Of a DNA stretch of 64,000 nt, positions 1-11,619 are shown in pieces. The DNA comes from Paracentrotus lividus (Eukaryota; Echinodermata; Echinoidea; Camarodonta; Echinidae): assembly GCA_940671915.1 (NCBI GenBank), contig CALNVZ010003435.1, positions 8,611,509-8,675,508 of the forward strand, in the 5' to 3' direction. The position numbers and the translations under genes are program-made. Positions within the stretch are counted from its first letter, which is position 1, and every line of letters starts with the position of its first letter. The notes below the pieces were generated by a model. That model was not told where the DNA came from, did no database searches, and saw only the letters and a list, made by a program, of their open reading frames with translations.

Positions 1-1589
1 GCTTGCTGGAGCTTTGTATTTGTTTTCTCATCGTCTAACCAAAGTGATTGTGTGTTGCCATAAGAAATCTTATCCATCATCTCGAAATGGGGGGCATAGT
101 CTATTTCGGGACATGTTTTAAGGTTTTAATATAAACCCCTTTTTATGTTTGTAACCCGGGCATTAGTACGATGTCCCTTGAATTCCCCCCCCCCCCCCCC
201 GAAGAACCCCTCCATGAAAAAAAAAAAAAAAAAAAAAAGATCATGAGCGATTGCACGTCCGCTTCATCGATGGCTACTTCAGCTTATAGGGGCGGAGGGC
301 GGCTGTTATGGATAAAAATAATGGTCGTGAACAAGTTTACCTCTCAAAAATTAAATGAAGGTCATTGATAGTATAATAAAAAAATAAAAAGAATAGGCCT
401 ATATTTGAAAGTTGAGTTGTGTTCGACTTTGCACTTGCTTTGAAAGTTGAATCGAAACATTTTAAAAGTAGACACTCTTCATGCTCATAGGTCATTGATG
501 ACTAATATTGTTTTAAATGAATATGGAAAATTTAGGGCTTTTCACCTCGTTTGTTCATTACATCTTTTGGAAAGTTTGTGGTAAAAAAAAGAAATATCAT
601 GCAGCTCTAAAACTTTTTCATGATTTGTTGATACTTGCATGATTAAATCATGTGTGGTTGGTTGTGTTAACCTGCACTAACAAGCATTGACCAAGGTATT
701 ACTAACGTACCTCCTTGATCATACCTAAGATCCCAGGTCCATTGTCAAGTACAGTGACACATCATAACATTTTTTATGCTCGAATCATCATCCATCATGT
801 TGTCATGTTTCTGAGCACATGGCTTTGGAATCAATGACATCCGATTGCTAACGACAAGTGACATTATTTTTAGAACATACAGCAACAGACACAGCGGGGT
901 AAAAATAATAACCAACTACATGACCAAGGCAATTGAAGAGCCGAAAGGAAACGTTATCAAATGAATGTCACGGTAACTTGAGTATTCTCCCTGTTTGGAA
1001 AAATGCTACTCCTGAAGAATTTTGCTCTCTTCTTTTGCTTGAAACTCCGCGAGTTTGGTAGTGTTTCTGCAGGTTATATTGCACCATTTTTGGTATACAT
1101 TATTAAGCTGACAGAGGGAGTAGTTGATGGACTGGTTAAACAAGATTGACAATTTTCTGTGCAATTAGTCCCACCCTACGGATATCAACATTGAACCATA
1201 ATAATAATAATAATGATAATAATTTGCAAATGAAAAGTCATCATGTTTATGTTGCTAGCGAATTATTATATACCGTTATCTGTATACAATACGGAATCAT
1301 CGAGCTTAATGAACTAATTGGTCCAATTTATACACAATAATGTTATATGTGGTTTCATGTTTTGCCTCACAATCATGACAGTAGTGTAAAAGTTAATGAG
1401 AATGGGGTAAAATAAAATATGAAAATGATAAGAGAGGTAGTAAAGGTGTAATTTTCATCACCGTTACCTGTCGATCACGCTACCTGTCTTTTATTGTGAG
1501 TTTGATGAACAGACTGAAGGCCGACATGGTTTCGTGTGATTTCCTCCTCAAGTTTGTCTATTGTTGTGGTCTACAATTTGCTTGGAAAT
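1..1589. other. Intergenic / upstream non-coding stretch
   Basis: I see no coding exon here. The stretch is AT-rich and contains a C-run followed by an A-run at about 186-238, an ATA-type microsatellite at about 1199-1222, and an A-run at 1657-1671. It lies just upstream of the left arm of the first large inverted duplication and may hold a 5' untranslated exon of the glycosyltransferase gene, which I cannot place. Confidence 0.5.
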
Positions 1590-2000
1590 AATAGCAGGGT
1601 AACTGGTGTACAAACGATTAATCACCTTTGAAATGATATTAAGATTGATCGGTGTGAAAAAAAAAAAAAAAATCAGAATCTTGTCATTTCTCTTTCATGT
1701 TTGTCTCTTTATCTTCAAAATAAAAGTTTGTGGATACACCTGGCACCGCACTGTCGTCCGAATGTTACGCTGTTCTTAATTATTGTATTCCTTAAATTAA
1801 ATGTAAACAATATTTGATACATAATTTTTATACGATTTTAAGTAGAATCCACTTGATCTGACATAAAAGAATGATACTTCTTTCGATGGACCTAACTTTC
1901 AAAAATACTATTGTCACTTTGTTTTTAATATATACGCAAATTATAATACGCTGATAGAATAACGCTGTGTTAATAATTTTATTGCTCTGTTGTTTTGCAG

Positions 2001-2443
2001 ATGGATCATAGATGACTGAATCGGCCTGTACAGCAATGTAGATACGGCCATCAACATTTCGAACCCCACTCCTGGTTCAAGTCGACTGCTATTAGGGCTA
2101 AATCTCTGACAACGTGCAGCATCTCAAGACATTAGAGAGACGGTCTTCTTTGGTAAAGCTCGAGATGGACGTCTCGATGTTAGCACCCTTGTAGATTCAA
2201 ATCTCTAAGACTGAATCTCAATCATCATTGACGCTTTCATCGACCTCGCCATCCCGATCTAACCATGATGAAGGGACGCTGGTTTCGACGTCGTCGCAGT
2301 ACGGTGATGGCGGTGATCATGACAGTGTGCGCCACGGCCTTCCTCCTGGCCAGGGTCCACAACATCAACGACTTCAACAACGAGATGGAGGAGCATAAGG
2401 GTATCGTGATTCGACATCAGCAGAGACATGGAGACTATGGACG
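2001..2443 (+). CDS. GT47 exostosin-family glycosyltransferase, exon 1 (5'UTR plus N-terminus; CDS from 2265)
   Basis: A good acceptor (TTGTTTTGCAG) ends at 2000 and a donor (ACG/GTAGGT) follows 2443, so 2001-2264 would be 5' untranslated. The ATG at 2265 opens 59 codons plus two bases. The peptide has a short basic cytosolic start (MMKGRWFRRRRST) and then a hydrophobic segment at residues 14-31 (VMAVIMTVCATAFLLARV). It continues into a charged stem, the plan of a Golgi type II membrane glycosyltransferase. The exon ends in phase 2 with CG. The large exon at 16649 begins with one base before its open frame, giving CG+G and then AAG CGG, so the join is exactly in frame over a 14.2-kb intron. 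The joined CDS is 1500 nt, or 499 residues. The link is inferred from phase and topology; no transcript was seen. Confidence 0.72.
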
Positions 2444-2479
2444 GTAGGTATCCAGCTGGTGACACGACTTTTGCTCCTG

Positions 2480-2740
2480 CGACAATTGCTTCGTATAAGA
2501 TATAGGGTTAGGGATTGGGTTTCAATAGGGTTTACTGTTAGGTTTAGGGTTATTTTTTTTAGGATAGGGTACACACTAAAAACTGGAAGGGTGCAAAAAG
2601 GGTGCATAGGGGTGCACACCGTCTTTTCTGAACGTGTGCACCCCAGAGGGCTTTCTTTTGCACCCCAAGGGTGCATGCACTACGGTCAAGGGGTGCACAC
2701 TACCAGGGTGAACAAGTTGCACCCTTCTATTAGTCTCACA
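2480..2740 (+). repeat. Degenerate TTAGGG-like tract followed by GGGTGCA minisatellite
   Basis: Just inside the intron, 2500-2560 contains several GGGTTAGGG/TTTAGGG-like words. This is followed at 2583-2730 by irregular GGGTGCA/TGCACCC units. The same block occurs inverted at about 10445-10690. It looks like a minisatellite with telomere-like words, not a true telomere array. Confidence 0.6.
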
Positions 2741-4246
2741 CGATGGCTGCCAGAAAATATTAATTTATTTAACTCATTCTATTTTCATTAAAATCAAATA
2801 TGTTATTATATTTTTGGTTTCATGTTATAAATAAGTAATTTAAGCAAAAATTGTCCATGAACTATCTTTTTTAAGGATATTAATGGAAAACTATCAACTG
2901 ACTTAACATTCTTGTCTTAAAGTGTCTGTAACTCAGACTAATGTTAGCGCATTTCTAACGGTAATGTGGCCCATCTCACTCAGTTCAAGGGTGTGTACTT
3001 TATGGAATTCGATGTCAATTTGTTTTAACACTCTTGTAGTGCTTTTTTTTTGTAAACCTGCAGAAAATCGCACCAATTTTTGTATTATATTTTTGCCAGT
3101 ACTAATTTCATTACTAGAGAAACTATATGTCTACTACCGCAAAGTGCACTAACCCTCTGCCACACCCCAAGAAAATTGGAAGAGTCCACTAGCATTATCA
3201 AGTGATATCGTCACCACTATTCATTTTGAAATTTTCCTGTGTACTGACTTCTCCTTGCCGATCCTTATTGACAGGTAAGAAATCACACTATTTTACCATA
3301 CTTTGAGTTATTGAAATATTATGATTATCTCATAATGTCTCTTTAAATATAGTATGTTATAATCAACTATCATTTGTATTCTATTACAAGAGACAGAGAG
3401 CAAGAGAAAAGAGGGAGTAGATTTGGGATGTAGTGAGAGTGTTTTTATTCATTTGTATTTCCGTTTGATGCCAACATACGATTATTATTATTGGATTTCA
3501 AAGTTGGTTAAGACCTTGCTCTGTCTCTGTCTTTTTAAAAAAATATATATATACTGTTAAGCAAACTTTTTGTGGTGTTGAACTTTTGTTGTTGTTTAGA
3601 AAGACAAGGAAAGCTTAAGCTAGGATGTTTAAATAGTAAAACCTTTGCTTTCCTCCATAGCTAAAACCACTTTCTATAAATGTTTGAATAATGATGCATA
3701 TAATTCACCCAAATTCACTTTAATATGTATACAAATATGATTAGATTACCGCTACAGGCATATCTGTAAAAAAGAAGGTTAAATAAGTCGGTATGAAACA
3801 CAATGCTATACACTACCTGTATGCAGTCACATGCCCCAAGTAAGAGGGATTAAGCTGTGAAATGCGATAATGTGTTGCGCTACATGGCAGATGTGAACAC
3901 AAGCCATTGCAAGCCAAAGGGAAAGAATGTCGATGGTTCAACTCTGGCGAGAAGTTAGTTTCGATAGGTCACCGGTAGTGTCACCATGTAGTGATTATTG
4001 TAACTCACAGGAAAGGTCAACATTCACAGGGTCCATCGAATCTGTCAACTTTGACAGCAAAGTACAAAAAGAGAGAGAAAAAGGGATAGCAAAAAAATAA
4101 ATTAAAAAAATAAATAAATAAAAAATAGAGCAAAAGAATGAGTTAAAAAATATATATAATAAAAAAAAGCAAAAGAATGAGTAAAAAAAAAAAAAAATCA
4201 AGTTGAACTATTCTTCTATTTCAAATACAATTTTCGGTAAAATGCA

Positions 4247-5075
4247 TATTGCACCCCAACGATGGGGTGCAAACTTGCCACCCCATTGAGGAGGTGCAAA
4301 GTTGCACCCCTAGGGTGCAATATTACACCTTTTGGGGTGCAACTCTACACCCTTGGCATTTCCTACTGAACTTATTGGTGTGAATGCACCCTTTAGGGTT
4401 CATTTCTGCACCCAAGGGGTGCAGCATGCACCCTGTCGGGTGCAAAGCTACACCTCTAGGGTTCCAGAGTGCACCCCTAAGGTTCGATTCTGGACCCAAG
4501 GGGTGCAACCCTGAACCCTATTGGGTGCAAAGATGTACTTATGGGGTTCAAGATTGCACCCCTAAGTTCAATTCAGCACCCATGGGGTGCAATCCTGAAC
4601 CCTATTGGGTGCAAAGATGCACTATAGGGTTCAAGATTGCACCCCTAAGGTTCAATTCAGCACCCATGGGGTACAGTCCTGAACCCTATTCGTGCAAAGA
4701 TACACCTATAGGGTTTAAGATTGCACCCCTAAGGTCCGATTTTGCACCCAGGGGGTGCAATCAGAACCCTGTGGTGCAAAGATTGCACCTATAGGGTTCC
4801 AATTACACCCCTAAGGTTCAATTCTGCACCCTATACGGTGAGGATTTCACCTCTCGGGTGCAGAATTGAGCCTTATGGGTGCAAACTTGAACCCTTTTGG
4901 TGCTAAGATACACCTTTAGGGTTTCCAAGATTGCACCCTGAAGGTTCAATTCTGCACCTGAGAGGTGCAAATCCTAACACCATATGAGTGCAAAAAAAGG
5001 GGGTTGCAAAAATAGAAGAAAAAAAAAAAAGTTACACCAACAGGGTCGAATATTGCACCTCGCAGCCAGTCATGG
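4247..5075 (+). repeat. GGGTGCA/TGCACCC minisatellite with about 84-bp higher-order unit
   Basis: The array is built from roughly 20-bp subunits alternating TGCACCC and GGGTGCA. In the centre, the word CTGAACCC recurs at about 4511, 4595 and 4679, an 84-bp higher-order period. It begins exactly where the left arm of inverted duplication 1 ends. A related fragment opens the next contig at 11620-11700. Open frames across the array reflect its periodicity and are not genes. Confidence 0.85.
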
Positions 5076-5447
5076 GTGCTACAAACAGAAACATACACTC
5101 ACACTGATGCACATACCCCATGCACACTACGCTTAAGTCCAACCAGTATGCACATACAAATCACTTTACGCATAATAATGTGTCTAGAAAAGATAACGTA
5201 TAATAAACCTGGAATTTAGTGAACTTCATCAAGTTATTACTTTAATTCCCGCTCTAATTCGTATAATATTTATATATTCCGGTCATTTCACTGTAAATTA
5301 TACATATAAAATTGAAATAGTTACAATATGCTTTAATAACATAACTATTTGAAGCTGCTGTTTCAACGACAATACCAAGAAGAATCATTTATTGTCATGA
5401 CTATAATAAGTTAAAACGGCAAGAAAATACACAGGCATGTGTTATAC

Positions 5448-5493
<46 letters not shown>

Positions 5494-7332
5494 GAAAACT
5501 GTTCTACTTTAGAAGCTACTACTTTATGACACTCAAATTTGTACCTATATATCAAAGGCCACATATGAATACTATGTTTACAAAAGGGCATTAAATTGTA
5601 CATAGTCTCTATAACAATTAACGCAAGTGTGTTTTCAAAAATGCATAACAGTATAAATGTCACCATCGTGGAATATTATGGTTTTAGCCTATCACTAAGC
5701 ACAAAGTCATGGATACATACATGAAGAATATTACAAGTATTAATGTAAAACAGTTTAGGATAAGACATTATATACAATATTTAATTAATATTACGGTAAA
5801 AGCATTGGGCAACAATTTTTTATTCAACATTATTTTGGCACCCTTCCAACCGGAAGTTAAACGTCAGTCAAAATCAATGCTAGCCAATTCATATCATTTT
5901 AGATAACCAGCAAACATCTAACTACATGTATATCATGAACCATTACCCGCAAATATTGCATCATAGCTAGAAATATATGCATTTTTTTCTATTTGTAAGT
6001 CTTTTGTTATGTTTTATTTAGTTCATATTGTCGCCATTTAATATTTCTGAAAGGGTAGAATTCTTCCTTTTCACTCCTGAGAGCGTAAATGACCAGACCT
6101 GGTCATTTCTGAAACAAAAGGGGAGACAAAAGAACAATGCGCAAAAATAAAATTGATGAGATGAGGATATCAGTCAATGAAATCATAATACATGTTTCAC
6201 ATTTCTCCTAAAATGTTTTAGGTTTGTTTATACTTTTTTTTTCTTCTCATGAATAATCGCCAAAGAACGGTACAGGAAAAAAAAACAAAACGAACCAACA
6301 CCCCAAAAAGAAAGATTCTTCGCGCCATGCAGTGTGCGTTGCTAAGGAGGATGCCGCCAAAATCACGGTCATGATTATGAAACAAAATATGTAATAAAAG
6401 AAGCAAATTTGGAGTGTTGCAGAAATTTACAAACCGGCTTTGCAATACAAGACTTGATTTTCCCTTGGCAACGGCAGAAAAAAAAAATTCCTCTCTAGAT
6501 CTTGGTGCTTTACTTTCCATTGTACTGTATCTTTTGGCAATTTTAATTTGCAAAAAGGATATAAACAAAACGTAACAGTATTTGAAAACCATCTTGTTAA
6601 TTTCATTCACTGAAATTCCCATCCTCCAAAATTTCATTGTAGGCCATTGTCTTTTATCTCCCCTTTTGTTTAGAATTTATTCAGATCTGGTCATGCAGTG
6701 CTCTATGGAATTACAAGGGAACAGATACCTTTTCAGATATACCAAAAATGGTCGCCAACACACTGCTTTTAATTAATTATTATAACATTAACACCTGTAA
6801 AAAAGAAAATGCATCTAATTAACTTTTCAGTCATGTTCTTAATACTTGTTGAGGGTGAGAATAGTATACGATGTCTCGCCATGTCTATTTACAGTGGCGC
6901 CATTCAAATAGGGGCACAACAGGTATGGGCCCTCTATTATTTGAATTATTTGAAAACCAGTCACTGAAACCCCCTATTCTTAAATTTGGCTGCAACCCCC
7001 CCCCCTTCCTCCCATTCAAATCCTATACCACAACGTCCATTCTTTAGTATGTTCGAATAAGCAAATTGTCACGTTTAAATAGTTGTAAGAACAATAAAAT
7101 TTATAATATGTCAAAACATTTGAGGAAAAAAAAAAAAAAAATCAGATGCTGATTTGTGTAAAATGACAAAGCATACAACAGATAATGACACATAGGCCTA
7201 TGTAGTGTAAAACTTAGGATCTGTAGGACAATAAAATCTATTGACACACATTGAAGCTACAAATTAATTTTGTGGTAAACTACAAGATTATATATTTAAA
7301 AAAAATATATATATATAAGCACTGTTTCCTAC
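5076..7332. other. Spacer of inverted duplication 1, non-coding part
   Basis: The stretch is AT-rich with an A/TA microsatellite at 5450-5486 and an A-run at 7126-7141. I see no convincing exon. Any further 3' exons of the minus-strand gene at 7333-8839 should lie here or beyond, but none could be fixed by both splice signals and open frame. Confidence 0.4.
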
Positions 7333-8839
7333 CAAATCGTGGACCATTTCAAATCCAATAATGCAAAAGGAATCGAAGTGCAGCATCTCTGTAATGTGAC
7401 GTCTTTGATGATCAATGGATTCCTCTGGATGAAAGGGCTGTAGGGGTTGGCACCACGGCTCCTAAGATGTAAAAAAGACAAAGAAGATCTCTTAAATAAA
7501 TCACAATCAGTGCATAAAGGCTTTTTCAAGATGAAAAAAACACTAACATTTTCGCTGCAAATTTATTCCGGGGTACTTCAGGAAGACACAATGGAAAATG
7601 TGTTTCTTCTCCTTTTGAACCCCCCACGACTCCGAAAAAGTTCAGGAATTGAGTGAGCTATGATGATATTATTTTCTTAACATTTTCTTTCTTTCTTTTT
7701 TATAACAGCAATAAAGCATTTCCCTCTTTTGGTGGTGTGTGTGTGTGTGTGTGTGTGTGTGTATTTTTTATTTATTTATTTTTTTACCTTATTGATGAAA
7801 TCCTTCTCGTTAAAAGTCCGTGGAATTGTTCGGGTAACATGCAGCCATCAAATCTATATAGTTAGTAATGAAAAATATATTTGTGTTATAAGTAAACTGA
7901 TTAAGGGTCAGGCCAGATTTATGTGCTACCAACATTTCTAGGCTTTCACTGGAATGCTATAGCCAACGCACTCAAACTTATAAAAATATGAAATTTTGAC
8001 TTTATAGGCCTACATTACAATAAACAGTAAAAAAAAATAATAAAAAAATAAAAATAATAATAATAAAGATAGCACTAATAAAAGTCTAATCAATTAACAT
8101 GATTAACAATAAAATATGATCCACAGGCACGTACCTTCGTCAGAACTCTTTCCACCACAGCCTGCCCTATTTCAGAGGTCTCTGGTGATCATCCGTCACA
8201 CCCGCAGGAGAGCCTCTGGATCCAAACAAAGACAATTACGCGATTAATATAAGATTTCAAACATCAAATATTAATAAAGTTGTACTCGTGTGCGGTCATC
8301 CAGCTTGCCTCGATATACATTTTTCCACATTCCTATTTGTTGCTTGATTAGGCCCTTAAATTTGAGATTTATTAAAGGGAATAAAGTGGCCAGTATTAGA
8401 GCACCACCTAAAGTCCTAATCTACTCAATCTTGCCCCCTTTCTTTAATTATGTAACACAACATTATTTGAGCAATGTAGTCTAATAAAATATATCAAATT
8501 GATTGATAAACACATTTATTTGTTAAGTACTCAAAACCAAGAAGTGAAACAAAGTTTTTTGGGTTCTGTTCAGTCAAAACATTTAAATTTCGTTAGTGAC
8601 AATTTTATAGTTTAATTTAGGAAATGTAATCTCAAAAGATATATGTTACTGTATATTAAATTTATGAGACCAGCTTTTATATAAATTGAGCTTATAAGAA
8701 CCCTAACACCATCCACGTCAGTTCAGTCTCGCTTTAGATGATAATATTTTGAATATGAGGATCAAACTTACTGTTGATAGCTTGGAATGTCCGGTAATAG
8801 TCTCTCAGCTACTTGTACTCTCGTTCCGATCCTGTCCAT
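7333..8839 (-). CDS. Unrecognised minus-strand gene, three candidate internal exons
   Basis: Three exons are supported by splice sites and phase. The first is 8839-8772 (acceptor ATGCAG, donor CAACA/GTAAGT; it reads ..RVQVAERLLPDIPSYQ). The second is 8215-8135 (acceptor GATCCAG, donor AAG/GTACGT; GSPAGVTDD, then after one missing base ETSEIGQAVVERVLTK). The third is 7461-7333 (acceptor CATCTTAG, donor TTTG/GTAGGA; 43 open codons starting EPWCQPLQPF and ending GFEMVHDL). One added base in the second exon makes all three phases agree. I do not recognise the family. On the same strand upstream lies the inverted copy of the glycosyltransferase first exon (10913-10738). Using the alternative acceptor ATGGACAG at 8832, that exon joins in phase to GATCGGAACG. 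The 5' and 3' ends of the gene are unknown, and a diverged or broken gene is possible. Confidence 0.45.
7733..7762 (+). repeat. (TG)n microsatellite
   Basis: An uninterrupted GT/TG dinucleotide run of about 28 bases. The short open frames through it are artefacts. Confidence 0.9.
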
Positions 8840-8948
8840 CTGCATGTAACACAAGTCATGATACAGAAAATAAGGAGAATTCTACAAACACATATTGGTA
8901 ATTGTGAGAGTTTGACAAGAAATTGATCACTTACTCTCAGTTTTGTTG

Positions 8949-11594
8949 AATATGCATTTTACCGAAAATTGTATTTGAAATAGAAGAATAGTTCAACTTT
9001 GATTTTTTTTTTTTTACTCATTCTTTTGCTTTTTATTATATATATTTTAACTATTCTTTTTGCTCTATTTTTTATTATTTATTTTTTTAATTTATTTTTT
9101 TTGCTATCCTTTTCTCTCTCTTTTTTGTACTTTGCTGTCAAGTTGACAGATTGATGGACCCTGTGAAATGTTGACCTTCCTGTGAGTTACAATATTCTAT
9201 AATGGGTGAACTAGGTGACCTACTGAAACTAACTTCTCCCAAGAGTTGAACCATCGACATTCTTTCCCCTGGCTTGCAATGGCTTGTGTCACATCTGCCA
9301 TTAGCCAAACACTTATCGCATTTTCCACAGCTTAATACCCTCTTACTTGGGCATGCTGCAATACAGGTAGTGTTAAGGTGTGTTCATACCCGACTTATTT
9401 AACGCCTTCTTCTATACAGATATGCCTGTAGCGGTAATCTAATCATATTTGTATACATATTAAAGTGAATTTGGTGAATTATATGCATCATTATTCAAAC
9501 ATTTATAGAAAAGTGGTTTTAGCTAGGGAGGAAAGCAAAGTTTTACTATTTAACAATCCTAGCTTAGCTTCCTTGTCTTTCTAAACAACAACAAAAAGAT
9601 ATCAACACCACAAGACAAGTTTGCTAACAGTATATATATATTTTTTTAAAAAAGACAGGACGAGCAAGTCTTAACCACATTTGAAATGCCATAATAATAA
9701 TAATCGGTATGTTGGCCATCAACGGAAATACAAATGATAAAACACTCTCACTACACCAAATCTACTCCCTCTTTTCTCTTGCTCTCTGTCTCTTGGTAAT
9801 AGAATACAAATGAATAGTTGATATAACATACTATATTATAAGAGACATTATGAGATAATCATAATATTTCAATAACTCAAATAATGGTTAAATAGTGGGA
9901 TCTTACCTGTCAATAAGGATCGCAGGAGAAGTCAGTACACAGGAAAATTTCAAAATGAATTAGTGTGACGATATCACTTGATAATGCTAGTGGCTCTTCA
10001 ATTTCTGGGGGTGTGGCAGAGGGGTTAGCACTTTGGGTATAGTAGACATATAGTTTTCTCTAGTAATGAAATTAGTACTGGCAAAAATATAATACAAAAA
10101 ATTGGGTGCGATTTTCTGCCCAGGTCTTACAAAAAACAGCACTACAAGAGTGTTAAAACAATTGACATCGAATTCCATAAAGTACACACCCTTGAACTGA
10201 GTGAGATGGGCCACATTACCGTTAGAATGCCGCTAACATTAGTCTGAGTTACAGACATTTAAGACAAGAATGTAAGTCAGTTGATAGTTTTTCCATTAAT
10301 ATCCTTATAAAAAGATAGTTCATGAGACAATTTTGCTTAAATTACTTATTTTATAACATGAAACCAAAATATAATAACATATTTGATTTTAATGAAAAAT
10401 AGATGAGTTAAATAAAATTATATTTTCTGGCAGCCATCGTGTGAGACTATAGAAGGGTGCACTTTGCACCCCTGGTAGTGTGCACCCCTTGACCGTAGTG
10501 CATGCACCCTTGGGGGTGCAACAAGCACGCCCTCTGGGGTGCACACGTTCAGAAAAGACGGTGTGCACCCCTATGCACCCTTTTTGCACCCTTCAGTTTT
10601 TAGTGTGTACCCTATCCTAAAAAAAAATAACCCTAAACCTAACAGTAAAACCCTATTTGAAACCCAATCCCTAACCCTATATCTTATACGAAGCAATTGT
10701 CGCAGGAGCAAAGTCGTGTCACCAGCTGGATACCTACCGTCCATAGTCTCCATGTCTCTGCTGATGTCGAATCACGATACCCTTATGCTCCTCATCTTCG
10801 TTGTGAAGTCGTTGATGTTGTGGACCCTGGCCAGAGGAAGGCCGTGGCGCACACTGTCATGATCACCGCCATCACCGTACTGCGACGACGTCGAAACCGG
10901 CGCCCTTCATCATGGTTAGATCGGGATTGGCGGATGGTCGATGAAGCGTCAATGATGATTGAGATCAGTCTTAGAGATTTGATCTACAAGGGTGTAACAT
11001 CGAGACGTCATCTCGAGGTTTACCATAAGAAGACCGTCTCTCTCTAATGTCTTGAGATGCTGCACATGTTGTCAGAAGATTTAGCCCTAATAGCCAGTCG
11101 ACTTGAACAGGAGTGGGGTTCGAAATTGTTGATGCCGTACTACATTGCTGTACAGGCACGATCAGTATCTATGATCCATTGCAAACAACAGAGCCAATAA
11201 AATTATTAACACAGCGTTATTCTAATTCAGCCGTATTATAATTTGCGTATATATTAAAACACAAAGTGACATAGTGATTTTTGAAGTTAGGTCCATCGAA
11301 AGAAGTATCATTCCTTTTATGTCAGATCAAGTGGATTCTACTTAAAATCGTATAAATTATGTATCAAATATTGTTTACATTTATTTAGGAATACATAATT
11401 AAGAACGGCGTAACATCGGACGACAGTGCGGTGCCAGGTGTATCCCAAACTTTATTTTGAGATAAGAGAAATGAAGAAGAAAGTGATCAAAGATTCTGAT
11501 ATTTTTTTTTTTTTTTCACAACCGATCAATCTTAATATTCATTTCAAAGGTGATAATCGTTTGTCTACACCAGTTACCCTGCTAATCTCTCTCT
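8949..11594 (-). repeat. Right arm of large inverted duplication 1, ending at an N gap
   Basis: This is the reverse complement of 1590-4250. It ends abruptly at the first N (11595). The copy of the coding exon in this arm carries three separate one-base deletions relative to the left arm, so it looks like either a lower-quality sequence or a decayed copy. Confidence 0.9.
10738..10913 (-). pseudogene. Inverted, frame-disrupted copy of the glycosyltransferase first exon
   Basis: This matches 2265-2443 in reverse complement: ATGATGAAGG at 10913 down to donor CG/GTAGGT at 10738. It is 176 nt against 179. Three one-base losses are seen, at the GGACGCTGG, CTTCCTCCTGG and TTCAACAACG sites. As written it stops after about 13 codons, although the net change is three bases. 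It may be a second allele carrying read errors, a real inverted duplicate, or the first exon of the minus-strand gene at 7333-8839. Confidence 0.8.
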
Positions 11595-11619
11595 NNNNNN
11601 NNNNNNNNNNNNNNNNNNN
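11595..11619. other. Assembly gap (25 N)
   Basis: Exactly 25 N. The sequence to its left is the inverted arm; to its right it resumes inside a GGGTGCA-type minisatellite fragment. The fixed length is a placeholder and gives no size information. Confidence 0.99.

Larger units (their letters stand above)
1590..4250 (+). repeat. Left arm of large inverted duplication 1
   Basis: This segment recurs in reverse complement at 8949-11594. The match covers the first glycosyltransferase exon, the TTAGGG-like tract, the GGGTGCA tract and flanking AT-rich DNA. Corresponding landmarks are 1591-1660 with 11520-11590, 2265-2443 with 10913-10738, and 4231-4250 with 8949-8968. The arms differ by scattered substitutions and single-base indels. 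The spacer is 4251-8948. Confidence 0.9.

Noticed and set aside
4323-4794. Cys/His/Pro-rich frames up to 136 codons
   Set aside because: They follow the TGCACCC minisatellite period and have no independent support.
6218-6637. 139-codon minus-strand frame
   Set aside because: Composition is driven by A/T runs, with Phe/Leu/Lys stretches, and no splice sites link it to the exons at 7333-8839.
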